A DNA stretch of 64,000 nt from Pantoea sp. Mb-10 (GCF_021272205.1 NZ_JAJSDX010000006.1:292320-356319), one strand, 5' to 3'. Counted from the first letter of the stretch, positions 36,855 to 46,097 are shown. Notes: generated from the sequence alone by a model not told the origin. Numbers and translations: made by a program.

Positions 36855-39826
36855 TAGCTTTTCTCCGGTGTCGTCACATGTTCGGGCGGCAAGCGATATT
36901 CCGGCTGCTGCCACTTTTGTTCAATCGGCAAATGGTCCAGCGGGGTACGCTGACCGTGGCGGAAGTTGTGCTGTGGAAGTGGATTGGGCTGCGGCGCATG
37001 GGCCCACTTGCGCATTTTGACGGCAATTTCTTTATAGGCGGGCGTATTGACGTCCGGATCGTGGTGATCGCCGGTCAGGCTATTCACGCCAGAGCGCCCG
37101 TGATGGATAGGAATAAAGAGTCCATTACCGGCCACGCGCTCTGTGACGACCACCGGTACCTGCAGCGTGCCGCGCCGCGACTCCAGCTCAACCCACTCTC
37201 CAGTTGTGAGCGAACGCTGCTGCGCCAGCGCAGGAGAAATCTCCACAAACCAGTTAGGCGAGAGCGACATCATGCGCCCGCCCTGTCCCGTTTGATTGGT
37301 GCTCTGAAAATGCTCCAGCATGCGGCCATTGTTGAGCATCAAATCAAACTCTGCGTCAGCCTGCTCCATTGGCGCACGCCATTCCAGCGGATAGAGCCGG
37401 GCTTTGCCATCGGGAAAGGCAAAACGCTCGGTATACAACAGCGGCGTGCTGCTGCCGTCGGCGTTAACCGGCCAGATTTGCGACTGCCATCCCACTAATC
37501 TTTCGTAGCTTACGCCTGCAAAGAGCGTGGCAATGCTAGCCGCTTCAGCCATGATGGCGCCGGGATTAGGGTAAGACCACGGGTGCCCCAAGCGGGCGGC
37601 AAGGTCGCACAAGATCTGCCAGTCTGGGCGGCTGTCACCCAGCGGCGCCATTGCCGGTGAGAAGTGCTGAATACGTCGCTCGGTGTTCACGTAGGTGCCC
37701 TCTTTTTCCAGATTCGGGCAGCCCGGTAGGACCACGTCCGCATACTGCGCGGTGTGGCTCATGAAAATGTCCTGTACCACCATAAAATCGAGCTTGCTGA
37801 ACGCCTCATGGACTTTGCTGGCATCGGCGTCGGAAAACGCGGTGTCTTCGCCGATAATGTACATGGCACGCACTTTCTTCTCATCCGCGTGCTGCACCAT
37901 TAAAAAGTTATCCAGACCGGGTTTAGCAGAGAGCGCATTAGCATCGACGCCCCACGCCTGCGCCCACTTCGCGCGCACCTGCGGGTCGCTGACTTTTTCA
38001 TAGCCGGGATAGACGTTGCTCAGACAGCCAAAGTCACTGGCACCTTGCACGTTGTTGTGCCCGCGCATAGGGTAGCCGCCGGTGCCTGGTCGGCCATAGT
38101 TTCCGGTGACGAGCAGCAAATTAGAGAGCGCGGTACTGGTATCCGCGCCGTGGCTGTGCTGGGTGATCCCCATCGCCCAGAGGATGCAGGCACTGTCGGC
38201 GCGGCCAATCATCTCCGCCGCCTCGGTGAGCGCTGCCACCGATAAGCCGGTGACCTCACTGGCATACTCAAGGGTAAACGGGGCCAGCGACGCGCGATAC
38301 TCCTCTACCTGATTCACGCGCTGCGCCAAAAAGGTTTCGTCGGCATAGCCATGATCAAACATGTATTTGCTCATCGCCGAGGCCCAGACCAGGTCGCTAC
38401 CCGGCGCGATACGCAGATAACAATCGGCGCGCTCGGCCATTTCATGACGCCGCGGGTCAACCACCAGCAACTGCTGGCCACGATGTTTCAGACTCTGCTT
38501 GATATGTGAGGCGAAAACCGGATGATTTTCAGCGAGATTACTGCCCACCAGGACAATCAGCGCCGTCTGCTGGAGATCGCGCAACGTACCGGCATCGCCG
38601 CCGTAGCCTACCGTGCGAAACAGCCCTTCGGTTGCTGGATTCTGGCAATAGCGTGACGAGTTATCGACGTTATTGGTGCCAAAAATCAGGCGTGCCATTT
38701 TTTGCGTCAGGTACGCTTCTTCATTGCTGGCTTTACTGGAACCAATAAATCCAATGGCATTACCGCCGTGGTTCCGCTCTACCGTGCGCAATCCCTCCGC
38801 CACGCGGGTCAGCGCCTCATCCCAGCTGGCCGGACGGAAGCGTCCGTTTTCGCGGATAAGGGGTGTGGTAAGCCGATTGGGGCTGTTAATAAAATCCCAG
38901 CCAAATTTGCCTTTGATACAGGTGGAAATGCCATTCACTGGCGCATCAGTGACAGGCTGAATTTTTAGGATATGGCGGTCGCGCGTCCACACTTCAAAAC
39001 TGCATCCCACGCCGCAATAGGTACAGACGGTCTTGGTTTTCGTGATCTCGACCTTACGCAGCGCATCATCAATCAGGGAGATACCGGTGATGGGCTCCAT
39101 GCCGATGCTGTCTTCCATGCTTTTAACGAAATCGATCAGCGGACGCTTGAGATCCTCATCCATATTGGTGAACGGGCCCGCATTAGGCTGCATGGTCTTC
39201 TCCAGCAGCGCGTTACACGGGCAGACCGTGACGCAGTGCCCGCAGCTCACGCAGCTCGAACCGGCGATTTGCGTCCCGCCATCCCACAGCACCCGCGGAT
39301 GATCGGCGCTGTAATCAATAGACAGCGTTTCGTTCACTTCAACGTTTTGGCACGCCTCTACGCAGCGTCCGCAGAGAATGCACTGATCGGGATCGTAGGT
39401 ATAAAACGGATTACTGTGATCTTTGCTATCGGGTTTACGCGCGTAAGGATAATACTGAATGGGGATATGCATGTCCGCGACGGTATTGTGCAGCGTACAG
39501 TCGCCGGTATTGTGCTCGCAGACGGTGCAGTAAAGTTCGTGGCGGTTAAGAATTCTGTCCATCCCTTCCTGCTGCGCCGCTTGCAAAACCGCACTCTGGC
39601 TTACAATCTGCATGCCTTCTGCGCTGCGCAGGGTACAGCCTCTGACCTGTTCACCCTCCACCTCTACCCAACAGACATCGCAGCTTTGCAACGGCGGAAG
39701 CGCAGGATGGTAGCAGACGTGCGGCAGCGTTTTTCCTTGCGCCTGAAGAAAGTCAATCAGCGGCTGATCGGCCAGCCCCGTTAAACGTTCGCCATTAAAT
39801 AAAAGCGTACAGGTTGCTTCACTCAT
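36854..39826 (-). CDS. Formate dehydrogenase alpha subunit, multi-cluster, Mo-bis-MGD type
   Basis: This protein of about 990 residues, cytoplasmic and without a Tat signal, has in order: a 2Fe-2S ferredoxin domain (HVCYHPALPPLQSCDVCWVE), a NuoG-like CTVCEHNTGDCTLHN cluster, two ferredoxin clusters (CILCGRCVEAC, CVSCGHCVTVCPCN), the MopB 4Fe-4S motif CTYCGVGCSFEVW, and the molybdopterin domain. The active-site region SSRYCQNPATEGLFR indicates Cys, not Sec. MRGHNNVQGASDFG and the dinucleotide-binding end domain are typical. ATG 39826 has AGAGG upstream. The gene opens an operon with DUF1641 and a bd oxidase, so electrons from formate may go to quinone and oxygen. A diaphorase (NAD) subunit is absent. 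Confidence 0.9.
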   Translation of the reverse strand: MSEATCTLLFNGERLTGLADQPLIDFLQAQGKTLPHVCYHPALPPLQSCDVCWVEVEGEQVRGCTLRSAEGMQIVSQSAVLQAAQQEGMDRILNRHELYCTVCEHNTGDCTLHNTVADMHIPIQYYPYARKPDSKDHSNPFYTYDPDQCILCGRCVEACQNVEVNETLSIDYSADHPRVLWDGGTQIAGSSCVSCGHCVTVCPCNALLEKTMQPNAGPFTNMDEDLKRPLIDFVKSMEDSIGMEPITGISLIDDALRKVEITKTKTVCTYCGVGCSFEVWTRDRHILKIQPVTDAPVNGISTCIKGKFGWDFINSPNRLTTPLIRENGRFRPASWDEALTRVAEGLRTVERNHGGNAIGFIGSSKASNEEAYLTQKMARLIFGTNNVDNSSRYCQNPATEGLFRTVGYGGDAGTLRDLQQTALIVLVGSNLAENHPVFASHIKQSLKHRGQQLLVVDPRRHEMAERADCYLRIAPGSDLVWASAMSKYMFDHGYADETFLAQRVNQVEEYRASLAPFTLEYASEVTGLSVAALTEAAEMIGRADSACILWAMGITQHSHGADTSTALSNLLLVTGNYGRPGTGGYPMRGHNNVQGASDFGCLSNVYPGYEKVSDPQVRAKWAQAWGVDANALSAKPGLDNFLMVQHADEKKVRAMYIIGEDTAFSDADASKVHEAFSKLDFMVVQDIFMSHTAQYADVVLPGCPNLEKEGTYVNTERRIQHFSPAMAPLGDSRPDWQILCDLAARLGHPWSYPNPGAIMAEAASIATLFAGVSYERLVGWQSQIWPVNADGSSTPLLYTERFAFPDGKARLYPLEWRAPMEQADAEFDLMLNNGRMLEHFQSTNQTGQGGRMMSLSPNWFVEISPALAQQRSLTTGEWVELESRRGTLQVPVVVTERVAGNGLFIPIHHGRSGVNSLTGDHHDPDVNTPAYKEIAVKMRKWAHAPQPNPLPQHNFRHGQRTPLDHLPIEQKWQQPEYRLPPEHVTTPEKS

Positions 39827-40049
39827 TGATTGCCTCTTGAACGACACGTCATATTATTTTCGTTAGAAAAAAGCTGAACTCTTAGCATTATGCATTCAGC
39901 GTAGGCGTAATTTTTTACCCTGCAACGCTGGCGTCACGCTTAATTAAGCAAACGATTTCTTCCCTATGAAAATAATCATCGACTTACCGACTTTGTAACT
40001 AAAAATATTTCCGCCTCGCTTATAAAAAAATCGTTTGCACATTTTTTGA

Positions 40050-40065
40050 CGTGACAAACGTCACA
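40050..40065. promoter_or_regulatory. Candidate CRP site between formate dehydrogenase and SDR genes
   Basis: CGTGACAAACGTCACA matches the CRP consensus TGTGA-N6-TCACA at nine of ten fixed bases. It lies about 48 bases before the SDR start and about 225 bases before the divergent formate dehydrogenase start, so it could act on either. Confidence 0.55.
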
Positions 40066-40112
40066 TCTCTGCCAGGCTTAATTTACTCGTTCCACTGTAT
40101 AAGGAGATAAGC

Positions 40113-41006
40113 ATGTCCTCATTTACGAATAAAACCCTGATTACCCAGGAATACGCGAAGCCTCCTTTTAAAAAACAGCTTCAGCCTATTCCTGGCTTAG
40201 CAAGCAAAATGGAACCCCGCCCCGATCACGGCGAAACCAGCTATCGCGGCACGGGCCGCCTGACAGGCCGTAAGGCACTGATCACCGGCGGTGATTCAGG
40301 CATTGGTCGCGCGGTTGCCATCGCCTACGCACGTGAAGGTGCTGACGTTGCCATTAACTATCTGCCGGATGAAGAGCCTGATGCCGCAGAAGTGGTTAAA
40401 TTAATCGAAGCAGAAGGCCGTAAAGCCGTGGCGATTCCCGGCGATATTCGCAGCGAATCTTTCTGCCAGCAGCTGGTAAAAGAAGCCGCAGAGAAATTGG
40501 ACGGTCTGGATATTTTGGTGAACAACGCCGGCCGCCAGCAATTTAACGAATCTATTCTTACGCTTTCTACAGAAGATTTTGACGCCACATTTAAGACCAA
40601 CGTTTATGCGATGTTCTGGATAACCAAAGCGGCCCTGGAATATTTGCCTGCTGGCGCGTCTATTATTAATACTTCTTCTGTACAGGCTTATGAGCCAAGC
40701 CCTGTTCTGCTGGATTACGCGCAAACCAAAGCCTCTATTGCTGCCTTCACCAAAGCGCTGGCGAAGCAGCTGGGCGAGCGGCAGATCCGCGTTAATGCCG
40801 TTGCACCGGGTCCGTACTGGACGCCGCTGCAAATTTGCGGCGGGCAGCCGCAGGAGAAAGTCGAGCAGTTTGGCGCTACCGCACCCCTGGGCCGTCCAGG
40901 ACAGCCCGCTGAGATTGCGCCGCTGTATGTGACCTTCGCGGAGACCACCAACAGCTTCACCTCGGGTCAGGTATGGTGCTCAGATGGCGGCACCGGTACG
41001 GTATAA
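40113..41006 (+). CDS. Short-chain dehydrogenase/reductase (stress-type, YghA-like)
   Basis: This 297-residue protein has an N-terminal extension (KPPFKKQLQPIPGLASKMEP) typical of the YghA/general-stress SDR group. Further motifs are the nucleotide site TGGDSGIGRA, NNAG, and catalytic Tyr/Lys in LDYAQTKAS. AAGGAG lies upstream of ATG 40113. Together with the GH15 gene that follows it may belong to a stationary-phase or osmotic-stress unit; the substrate is unknown. A CRP-like site lies upstream. Confidence 0.9.
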   Translation: MSSFTNKTLITQEYAKPPFKKQLQPIPGLASKMEPRPDHGETSYRGTGRLTGRKALITGGDSGIGRAVAIAYAREGADVAINYLPDEEPDAAEVVKLIEAEGRKAVAIPGDIRSESFCQQLVKEAAEKLDGLDILVNNAGRQQFNESILTLSTEDFDATFKTNVYAMFWITKAALEYLPAGASIINTSSVQAYEPSPVLLDYAQTKASIAAFTKALAKQLGERQIRVNAVAPGPYWTPLQICGGQPQEKVEQFGATAPLGRPGQPAEIAPLYVTFAETTNSFTSGQVWCSDGGTGTV

Positions 41007-41028
41007 CGCCGTTTGCGATAATCAACGC

Positions 41029-41050
41029 GTGGCCGCCTCCGGGCGGCCAC
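41029..41050 (+). terminator. Hairpin between SDR and GH15 genes
   Basis: GTGGCCGCC and GGCGGCCAC form a perfect 9-bp GC-rich stem with a 4-base loop, followed by TTGTCGTTTTG. It may end the SDR message or attenuate readthrough into the GH15 gene. Confidence 0.6.
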
Positions 41051-41077
41051 TTGTCGTTTTGCTGACAGGGATGATGC

Positions 41078-42883
41078 ATGAATAATCAACGACTTCACTC
41101 ACCTATGCGCGAAAACGGTTTTGCCCGTTTAGGTGACTATGCCGCGATTGGCGAGGGCCGCTCAGTGGCCCTGATCGCACCTGATGGGGCCATTGATTGG
41201 TGGTGCGCACCCAATCTCGACTCGCCGCCGCTGTTTGACCGCCTGCTCGACCCCGACATTGGCGGTTTCTTCCAAATTGAACCGACCCAATCCTACCAAA
41301 CCGAACGCGCTTACCGTGCGGACAGCAATGTGCTGGAAACGCGCTTTATCACTCAACATGGCAGCGTGTTACTGACAGAGTCGCTCAATAGTACGCTGGC
41401 AGGACGCCTACCGTGGAGTGAATTGGCGCGACGCGTGGAAGGGCTGGACGGCGAAGTTGAACTCTGTTTAACACTGCGGTTCGGCACGCTGGCAGAAACC
41501 TGTTCGCCTTGGTGCGATCCCACTGAGCAGGGCAACGTCTGGCATATTGCCGATCTGATGGCCATGCTCCGCACCAGCAACGATTGGCATACCGTGGAGC
41601 AAGATGATGAGCGCATTCGCGCGCTATTGCGTGTTACGGCAAAGCAGCGTTCGCTGGTGGCGCTGCTGGTGACCGAGCGCGAACCCCTTGCGGTGCCCGA
41701 TCTTGCAGCGATTGATAGCCGCATTGAAACCAGCCATACCGCCTGGCGAGACTGGGCGCAAAGCCTGAGCTATCAAGGACGCTATGCCGACCACGTGCAC
41801 CGTTCGGCGCTTTCGCTGAAATTCCTGTGGTACTCACCCACCGGTGCTCTGGCGGCGGCGGCCACGACATCGTTGCCTGAAGGTATTGGCGGCAAGAAAA
41901 ACTACGATTATCGCTATGCGTGGGTGCGCGACGCCTGTTTGATCATCAAGTCCTTTGTTTATTTAGGCGCGCTGGAAGATTGTAAAGCGGCGTTTTCCTG
42001 GCTCTCCAAAACCATTATTCGCCACGGCACCGCGCTGCGTGCCTGCTATACCCTGGAAGGCGGCATCGTTCCCGCCGAACGTTATCCCACGCTGCGTGGG
42101 TATCACTATTCGCAACCCGTGCGCGTGGGGAATAACGCCCGCGATCAGGTACAACTGAGCATGTATGGCGATATGCTGGCGACCGCCGAGCTGTTTATTC
42201 GCGCCGGTCACATTCTCGATCTCTCCACGTCACGCATGTTGGGTGAGCTGGCCAATCACTGCGCGGATACCTGGCGACAAAAAGACAGCGGCATCTGGGA
42301 ATTACCCGAGCAGCAGCACTATACGCACTCGAAAATGGCCTGCTGGCTGGCACTCGATCGCGCCGTGGCGCTGGCTGAAGCGCGCCATATTGAACCTACC
42401 TGGCTGAGTCGTTGGCAGCGTGAGCGCGAACGCATTCGTGATTGGATTGAGACGCACTGCTGGAGTGACGCGCATCAGGCGTATCTTTTTTATCCCGACA
42501 GTGATGGCGCTTTGGATGCTTCACTGGCATTGATGCATCGCTACGGCAACGCGGTGGACAGATCGCGTATGCAAGCCACCTACCGCGCTATTCGTGAGAA
42601 GTTGGGCCATGGCAGCCCGATGTTGTATCGCTACAGTGGCGTAGAGCAGGAAGAGAGCACCTTTATCGCCTGCTCTTTTTGGCTGGTTGAAGCGTTGGCC
42701 GCTACAGGCGAGCACGCGCAAGCCGAGGTCGCCATGGATGAGATTCTTAACAAACTGTGCCAGCGCGGCAACGTTGAGACATTCAATGAGATGTTTGACG
42801 TCCGCAGTGACGAGTGGCGCGGCAATATGCCGCAGGGGTTAAGCCATTTGGCGTTGATCTGTGCAGCGCAAGCACTCTCTTGA
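41078..42883 (+). CDS. Glycoside hydrolase family 15 protein (trehalase/glucoamylase-like)
   Basis: This 601-residue protein has an N-terminal beta domain (LGDYAAIGEGRSVALIAPDG, IDWWCAPNLDSPPLFDRLLD) and a C-terminal (alpha/alpha)6 barrel. The barrel carries GGKKNYDYRYAWVRDACLII, the family signature, and EESTFIACSFWLVEAL with a candidate catalytic Glu. Bacterial GH15 proteins of this length include acid trehalases; exact substrate cannot be told. There is no signal peptide, so it acts in the cytoplasm. The stop is followed at once by a repeat array. Confidence 0.88.
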   Translation: MNNQRLHSPMRENGFARLGDYAAIGEGRSVALIAPDGAIDWWCAPNLDSPPLFDRLLDPDIGGFFQIEPTQSYQTERAYRADSNVLETRFITQHGSVLLTESLNSTLAGRLPWSELARRVEGLDGEVELCLTLRFGTLAETCSPWCDPTEQGNVWHIADLMAMLRTSNDWHTVEQDDERIRALLRVTAKQRSLVALLVTEREPLAVPDLAAIDSRIETSHTAWRDWAQSLSYQGRYADHVHRSALSLKFLWYSPTGALAAAATTSLPEGIGGKKNYDYRYAWVRDACLIIKSFVYLGALEDCKAAFSWLSKTIIRHGTALRACYTLEGGIVPAERYPTLRGYHYSQPVRVGNNARDQVQLSMYGDMLATAELFIRAGHILDLSTSRMLGELANHCADTWRQKDSGIWELPEQQHYTHSKMACWLALDRAVALAEARHIEPTWLSRWQRERERIRDWIETHCWSDAHQAYLFYPDSDGALDASLALMHRYGNAVDRSRMQATYRAIREKLGHGSPMLYRYSGVEQEESTFIACSFWLVEALAATGEHAQAEVAMDEILNKLCQRGNVETFNEMFDVRSDEWRGNMPQGLSHLALICAAQALS

Positions 42884-43424
42884 GCGGGGTCCGGCCCGCT
42901 CAAGCCGGTAGGTGGTGAGCGGGGTCCGGCCCGCTATGCCGGTATGGCTATGAGCGGGTTCCGCTCGCTAACCCTGCGGGAGTTCCAGCCGCCCCGCTGC
43001 GGCGTACGGGCAAAGGGCAGGTTCTGAGCGGGTTCCGGCCCGCAAAGCCGGTTTTTACTGGACCCTGAGCGGGGTCCGGCCGCTCAGTCGGCATTGCTCT
43101 GAGCGGGTTCCGCCCGCTAACCCTGCGGGAGTTGCAATCGCCCCGCTGCGGCGTACGGGCAAAGGGCAGGTTCTGAGCGGGTTCCGGCCCGCAAAGCCGG
43201 TTTTTACTGGACCCTGAGCGGGATCCGGCCGCTCAGTCGGCATTGCTCTGAGCGGGTTCCGCCCGCTAACCCTGCGGGAGTTCCAGCCGCCCCGCTGCGG
43301 CGTACGGGCAAAGGGCAGGTTCTGAGCGGGTTCCGGCCCGCTATACCGGTATGACTATGAGCGGGTTCCGCCCGCTAACCCTGCGGGAGTTCCAGCCGCC
43401 CCGCTGCGGCGTACGGGCAAAGGG
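42884..43424. repeat. Tandem array of ~149-bp hairpin-rich repeats
   Basis: Equivalent copies of GAGCGGGTTCCG begin at 42952, 43101, 43250 and 43359. The first two units are exactly 149 bases, the third is 109 bases, and the fourth is partial; a shorter degenerate unit precedes them. Each unit contains CTAACCCTGCGGGAGTT, CCCCGCTGCGGCGTACGGGC, AAAGGGCAGG and self-complementary TGAGCGG/CCGCTCA blocks that can fold into several stems. Units differ by a few bases only. No ORF is supported. It abuts the GH15 stop codon. Confidence 0.85.
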
Positions 43425-44100
43425 CCGAGGGCGCGGCCCTTTGCAATCCGCGCCCTGCGCCAGCCTGCGCTGTTCCCTCACTCCGCCGCAACGGCCTCAC
43501 GGACCGCGCGGATTCGCCATCCCTGGCTCATTCCGCCCTCTCAGCGGCATCCATGCCGCTTCGTCCTGGCCGTCACGCTCCGTTCGGCGCTCCGGATGGC
43601 GCTCAACACCCCCGCCTGTGAGAGCCTTTTTCTTTTTTCTGTGTGGTGCTGTCTGGGGGGCTGTAAACAGGTCTGCGAAGAAAGCGGCTGGCTGGAAAAA
43701 ACAGAAGACAGAAGGTTTCTGATGAACACCGCGCGGGCGGGATGTTCCTTAAAAGTCTTTTCAGCCACGCGCTGGCGTCTACGGGCAAAAAACGCGAAAG
43801 AAAGGTTTTTGCTTAACGCCCGCAGTCTGAATGCACCTTAAAAATCTTACCGCCGCGCGGCAGCTGCGAAAAAAGTCATGGCTTGCAGCGGGGGGTGTGA
43901 AGCGCCATCCCCACTCGCTGAACGAGGGAGGCCTTCCAGGATGAGCCGCATGGATGCGGCGAAAGGCGGCGTTGAGCAGGAGCGAATCGACGCCGGTCCG
44001 TCAGGAAGGCTGAGGGAGTGAAGGCACCGCGCAGCGGCGAGCGGGGCTGGCGCAGGGCCGGGGAGTGCAGAGGGCGCGGCCTGGCGCCCTCTGCTCGGTC
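43424..44100. repeat. Large imperfect inverted repeat, two diverged arms of about 200 bp
   Basis: The left arm (about 43424-43640) and the reverse complement of the right arm (about 43870-44100) are co-linear. Shared blocks in order include CCCTGCGCCAGCC, CTCACTCC, ACGGACCG, GATTCGC, GGCATCCATGC/CGCATCCATGC and GATGGCGCT-CACACCCCC-like sequence. The arms flank a central segment of about 230 bases. The frames open here on both strands are GC-driven, Arg/Pro/Ser-rich and lack ribosome sites, so I do not call them genes. The element could be a mobile or structured noncoding unit. Confidence 0.65.
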
Positions 44101-44118
44101 GCCGCAGCGCGGCAAAGG

Positions 44119-44232
44119 CACCTGCCAGTGCCATGGCGAACGAAAGTTGCACCGTGCTAGCGCCAGCGAGAAATCACCTGCCACTGCCTGTGGCGAACGA
44201 AAGATGCACCGCGCATCGCGCCAGCGAGAAAG
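44119..44232. repeat. Short tandem duplication, two units of about 56 bp
   Basis: Two adjacent copies start at 44119 and 44175 with CACCTGCCA-TGCC. Each contains TGGCGAACGAAAG-TGCACCG and ends CGCCAGCGAGAAA. They lie between the inverted repeat and the 3' end of the LysR gene. Confidence 0.75.
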
Positions 44233-44281
44233 CACCCTCCCGCTGCCGGCGGCAACCGCACAGACCAGTGCCCCTGCCCCA

Positions 44282-45187
44282 TCACCCATTGAGCCGCGTT
44301 GGAAACGCCTCCTTGATCCATGTGATAAACACCTGCAATCGTTGAGTCAGATGACGGTTCTGCGGGTACACGAGATGAAACGGATAGCGCTGCGGCTGCC
44401 AGTCGCGGAGGATCTCCACCAGCCTGCCCGCCTGCAAATCTGCGGCTGCGGCGTAGCGGAATGTTTGAATAATACCCAGTCCGGCCACGGCGGCGGCAAG
44501 GTGTGCGTTGCTTTCGTTAACGCCAACCCGATGCGCGGCCTTGAGCTCCAATTTTTGCTTACCTTGCATAAAACGAAACGGAAATGCACGACCGGTTTGC
44601 GGGGAGAGATAGCTTACCCACCGATGTCCGTTGCACAGCTCCTGCGGGTAAGCGGGCACACCGTAGGTTTTTAAATAGTGCGGTGACGCGCAGGTGATCA
44701 TCTCGGCGTCGCCAAGGTGACGCGCCACCAGCGACGAGTCGCTCAGCGGGCCGCCACGGATAACGCAATCAATGTTATCGCCGATCATATCCACAGCGCG
44801 ATCGGAGACCCCGAGATCAAGACGAATATCCGGATAGCGCACAATGAAATTCGGCAGCAGCGGGATCAGCACGTCGCGGGCAGTGGAGCCACCGATATCA
44901 ATACGCAAATGGCCGCGTGGCGTGCCGCTGGCGGTGTTGAAGGCGCTATCGATATCTTCCAGATCGTGCACAATGCGCAGCGCTTTCTCATAGTAATCGC
45001 GCCCTTCGGGCGTCACCGTGACGCGCCGCGTCGTACGCTGCAGCAATCGAACGCCTAAATGCGCTTCTAACGCCTGCACCTGCTTGCTTAAGGTCGCGAT
45101 GGGCATCTCCAGCGAGTCCGCTGCGCGGGTAAAACTGCCTGCCTCTACCACGCGCGCAAACGCGCGAATTGCCAAGAGCTGATCCAC
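44282..45187 (-). CDS. LysR-family transcriptional regulator
   Basis: This 301-residue protein has an N-terminal winged HTH (LLAIRAFARVVEAGSFTRAA, then LEMPIATLSKQVQALEAHLG) and a C-terminal effector-binding domain (GHLRIDIGGSTARDVLIPLL). It groups with single-gene LysR regulators that sit divergent to oxidoreductases. The divergent SDR gene begins 127 bases away and is the likely target. The C-terminus reaches the repeat block. Confidence 0.92.
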   Translation of the reverse strand: MDQLLAIRAFARVVEAGSFTRAADSLEMPIATLSKQVQALEAHLGVRLLQRTTRRVTVTPEGRDYYEKALRIVHDLEDIDSAFNTASGTPRGHLRIDIGGSTARDVLIPLLPNFIVRYPDIRLDLGVSDRAVDMIGDNIDCVIRGGPLSDSSLVARHLGDAEMITCASPHYLKTYGVPAYPQELCNGHRWVSYLSPQTGRAFPFRFMQGKQKLELKAAHRVGVNESNAHLAAAVAGLGIIQTFRYAAAADLQAGRLVEILRDWQPQRYPFHLVYPQNRHLTQRLQVFITWIKEAFPTRLNG

Positions 45188-45313
45188 GTTGATTATTCAC
45201 CCACAGAAAAAGTGCATTCAATTTTACACTATTTATCGGTAAATGCAGCGCGGGTAGATTGCCTGGCATGCCCTGTAGCGCAGGCATCTCAACCGAACCC
45301 ACTGGAGAATATT

Positions 45314-46060
45314 ATGAACGCATTAAACGGCAAAATCGCACTCGTTACCGGCGGCACCAGCGGCATTGGTTTCGCCGCCGCCACCACGCTCGCCGCGCAG
45401 GGCGCACGCGTTTTTATCACCGGTCGCCGTCAGACGGCGCTGGACGCCGCAATCGCGCAGATCGGTGAACGCGCCACCGGCATCCGTGCCGATGCGGCAA
45501 AACTTGATGAACTGGATGCGGTCTATGCGCAAATCAGTAAAGAGGCAGGCAAATTGGATATCCTGTTTGCTAACGCAGGCGGCGGCGACATGTTGCCGTT
45601 GGGGGCGATCACCGAGGAGCACGTGGACCGCATCTTCGACACCAATGTGCGCGGGGTGCTGTTTACCGTACAAAAAGCGCTGCCGCTGCTGGTGGATAAT
45701 GCCTCGGTAATTTTAACAGGCTCAACCGCCGGCATTCAGGGCACCCCCGGTTTTAGCGTGTATGGTGCCAGTAAAGCCGCCGTGCGCAATTTTGCCCGTT
45801 CGTGGGCACTGGATCTGAAAGATCGCGGGATCCGCGTCAACGTGGTTAGCCCCGGCCCGGTGCGGACACCCGGTCTTGGCGGCTTGGTGCCCGAGGATCA
45901 GCGTCAGGGACTTTTTGACGCGCTGGCCGCGCAAGTGCCGCTGGGGCGCTTGGGTGAACCGGAGGAGATAGGCAAGGTGGTAGCATTTCTGGCGTCCGAT
46001 GCCGCCAGCTTTATCAATGCCGCCGAACTGTTCGTTGACGGCGGTATGGCGCAAATTTAA
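45314..46060 (+). CDS. Short-chain dehydrogenase/reductase, LysR-linked
   Basis: This 248-residue classical SDR has TGGTSGIGFA, NAGGGD in place of NNAG, Ser in LTGSTAGIQG and catalytic YGASKAAVR, and ends AAELFVDGGMAQI. GGAGAAT precedes ATG 45314, which excludes the longer frame from 45212. It is probably controlled by the divergent LysR regulator. Substrate unknown. Confidence 0.92.
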   Translation: MNALNGKIALVTGGTSGIGFAAATTLAAQGARVFITGRRQTALDAAIAQIGERATGIRADAAKLDELDAVYAQISKEAGKLDILFANAGGGDMLPLGAITEEHVDRIFDTNVRGVLFTVQKALPLLVDNASVILTGSTAGIQGTPGFSVYGASKAAVRNFARSWALDLKDRGIRVNVVSPGPVRTPGLGGLVPEDQRQGLFDALAAQVPLGRLGEPEEIGKVVAFLASDAASFINAAELFVDGGMAQI

Positions 46061-46097
46061 GACACAGCGGGACGCCTTGACCGCGCGTCCCGCCCCG

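Noticed and set aside
42952..43424. Repeat array considered as CRISPR
   Set aside because: Units are 149 bp with almost no variable spacer and no short constant repeat; no cas genes in the window.
43351..44674. Several 60-220-codon frames on both strands in the repeat block
   Set aside because: They follow repeat units, are rich in Arg/Pro/Ser/Ala, have no ribosome sites and some run into the LysR gene antisense. They look like GC-driven open frames in noncoding repeats.
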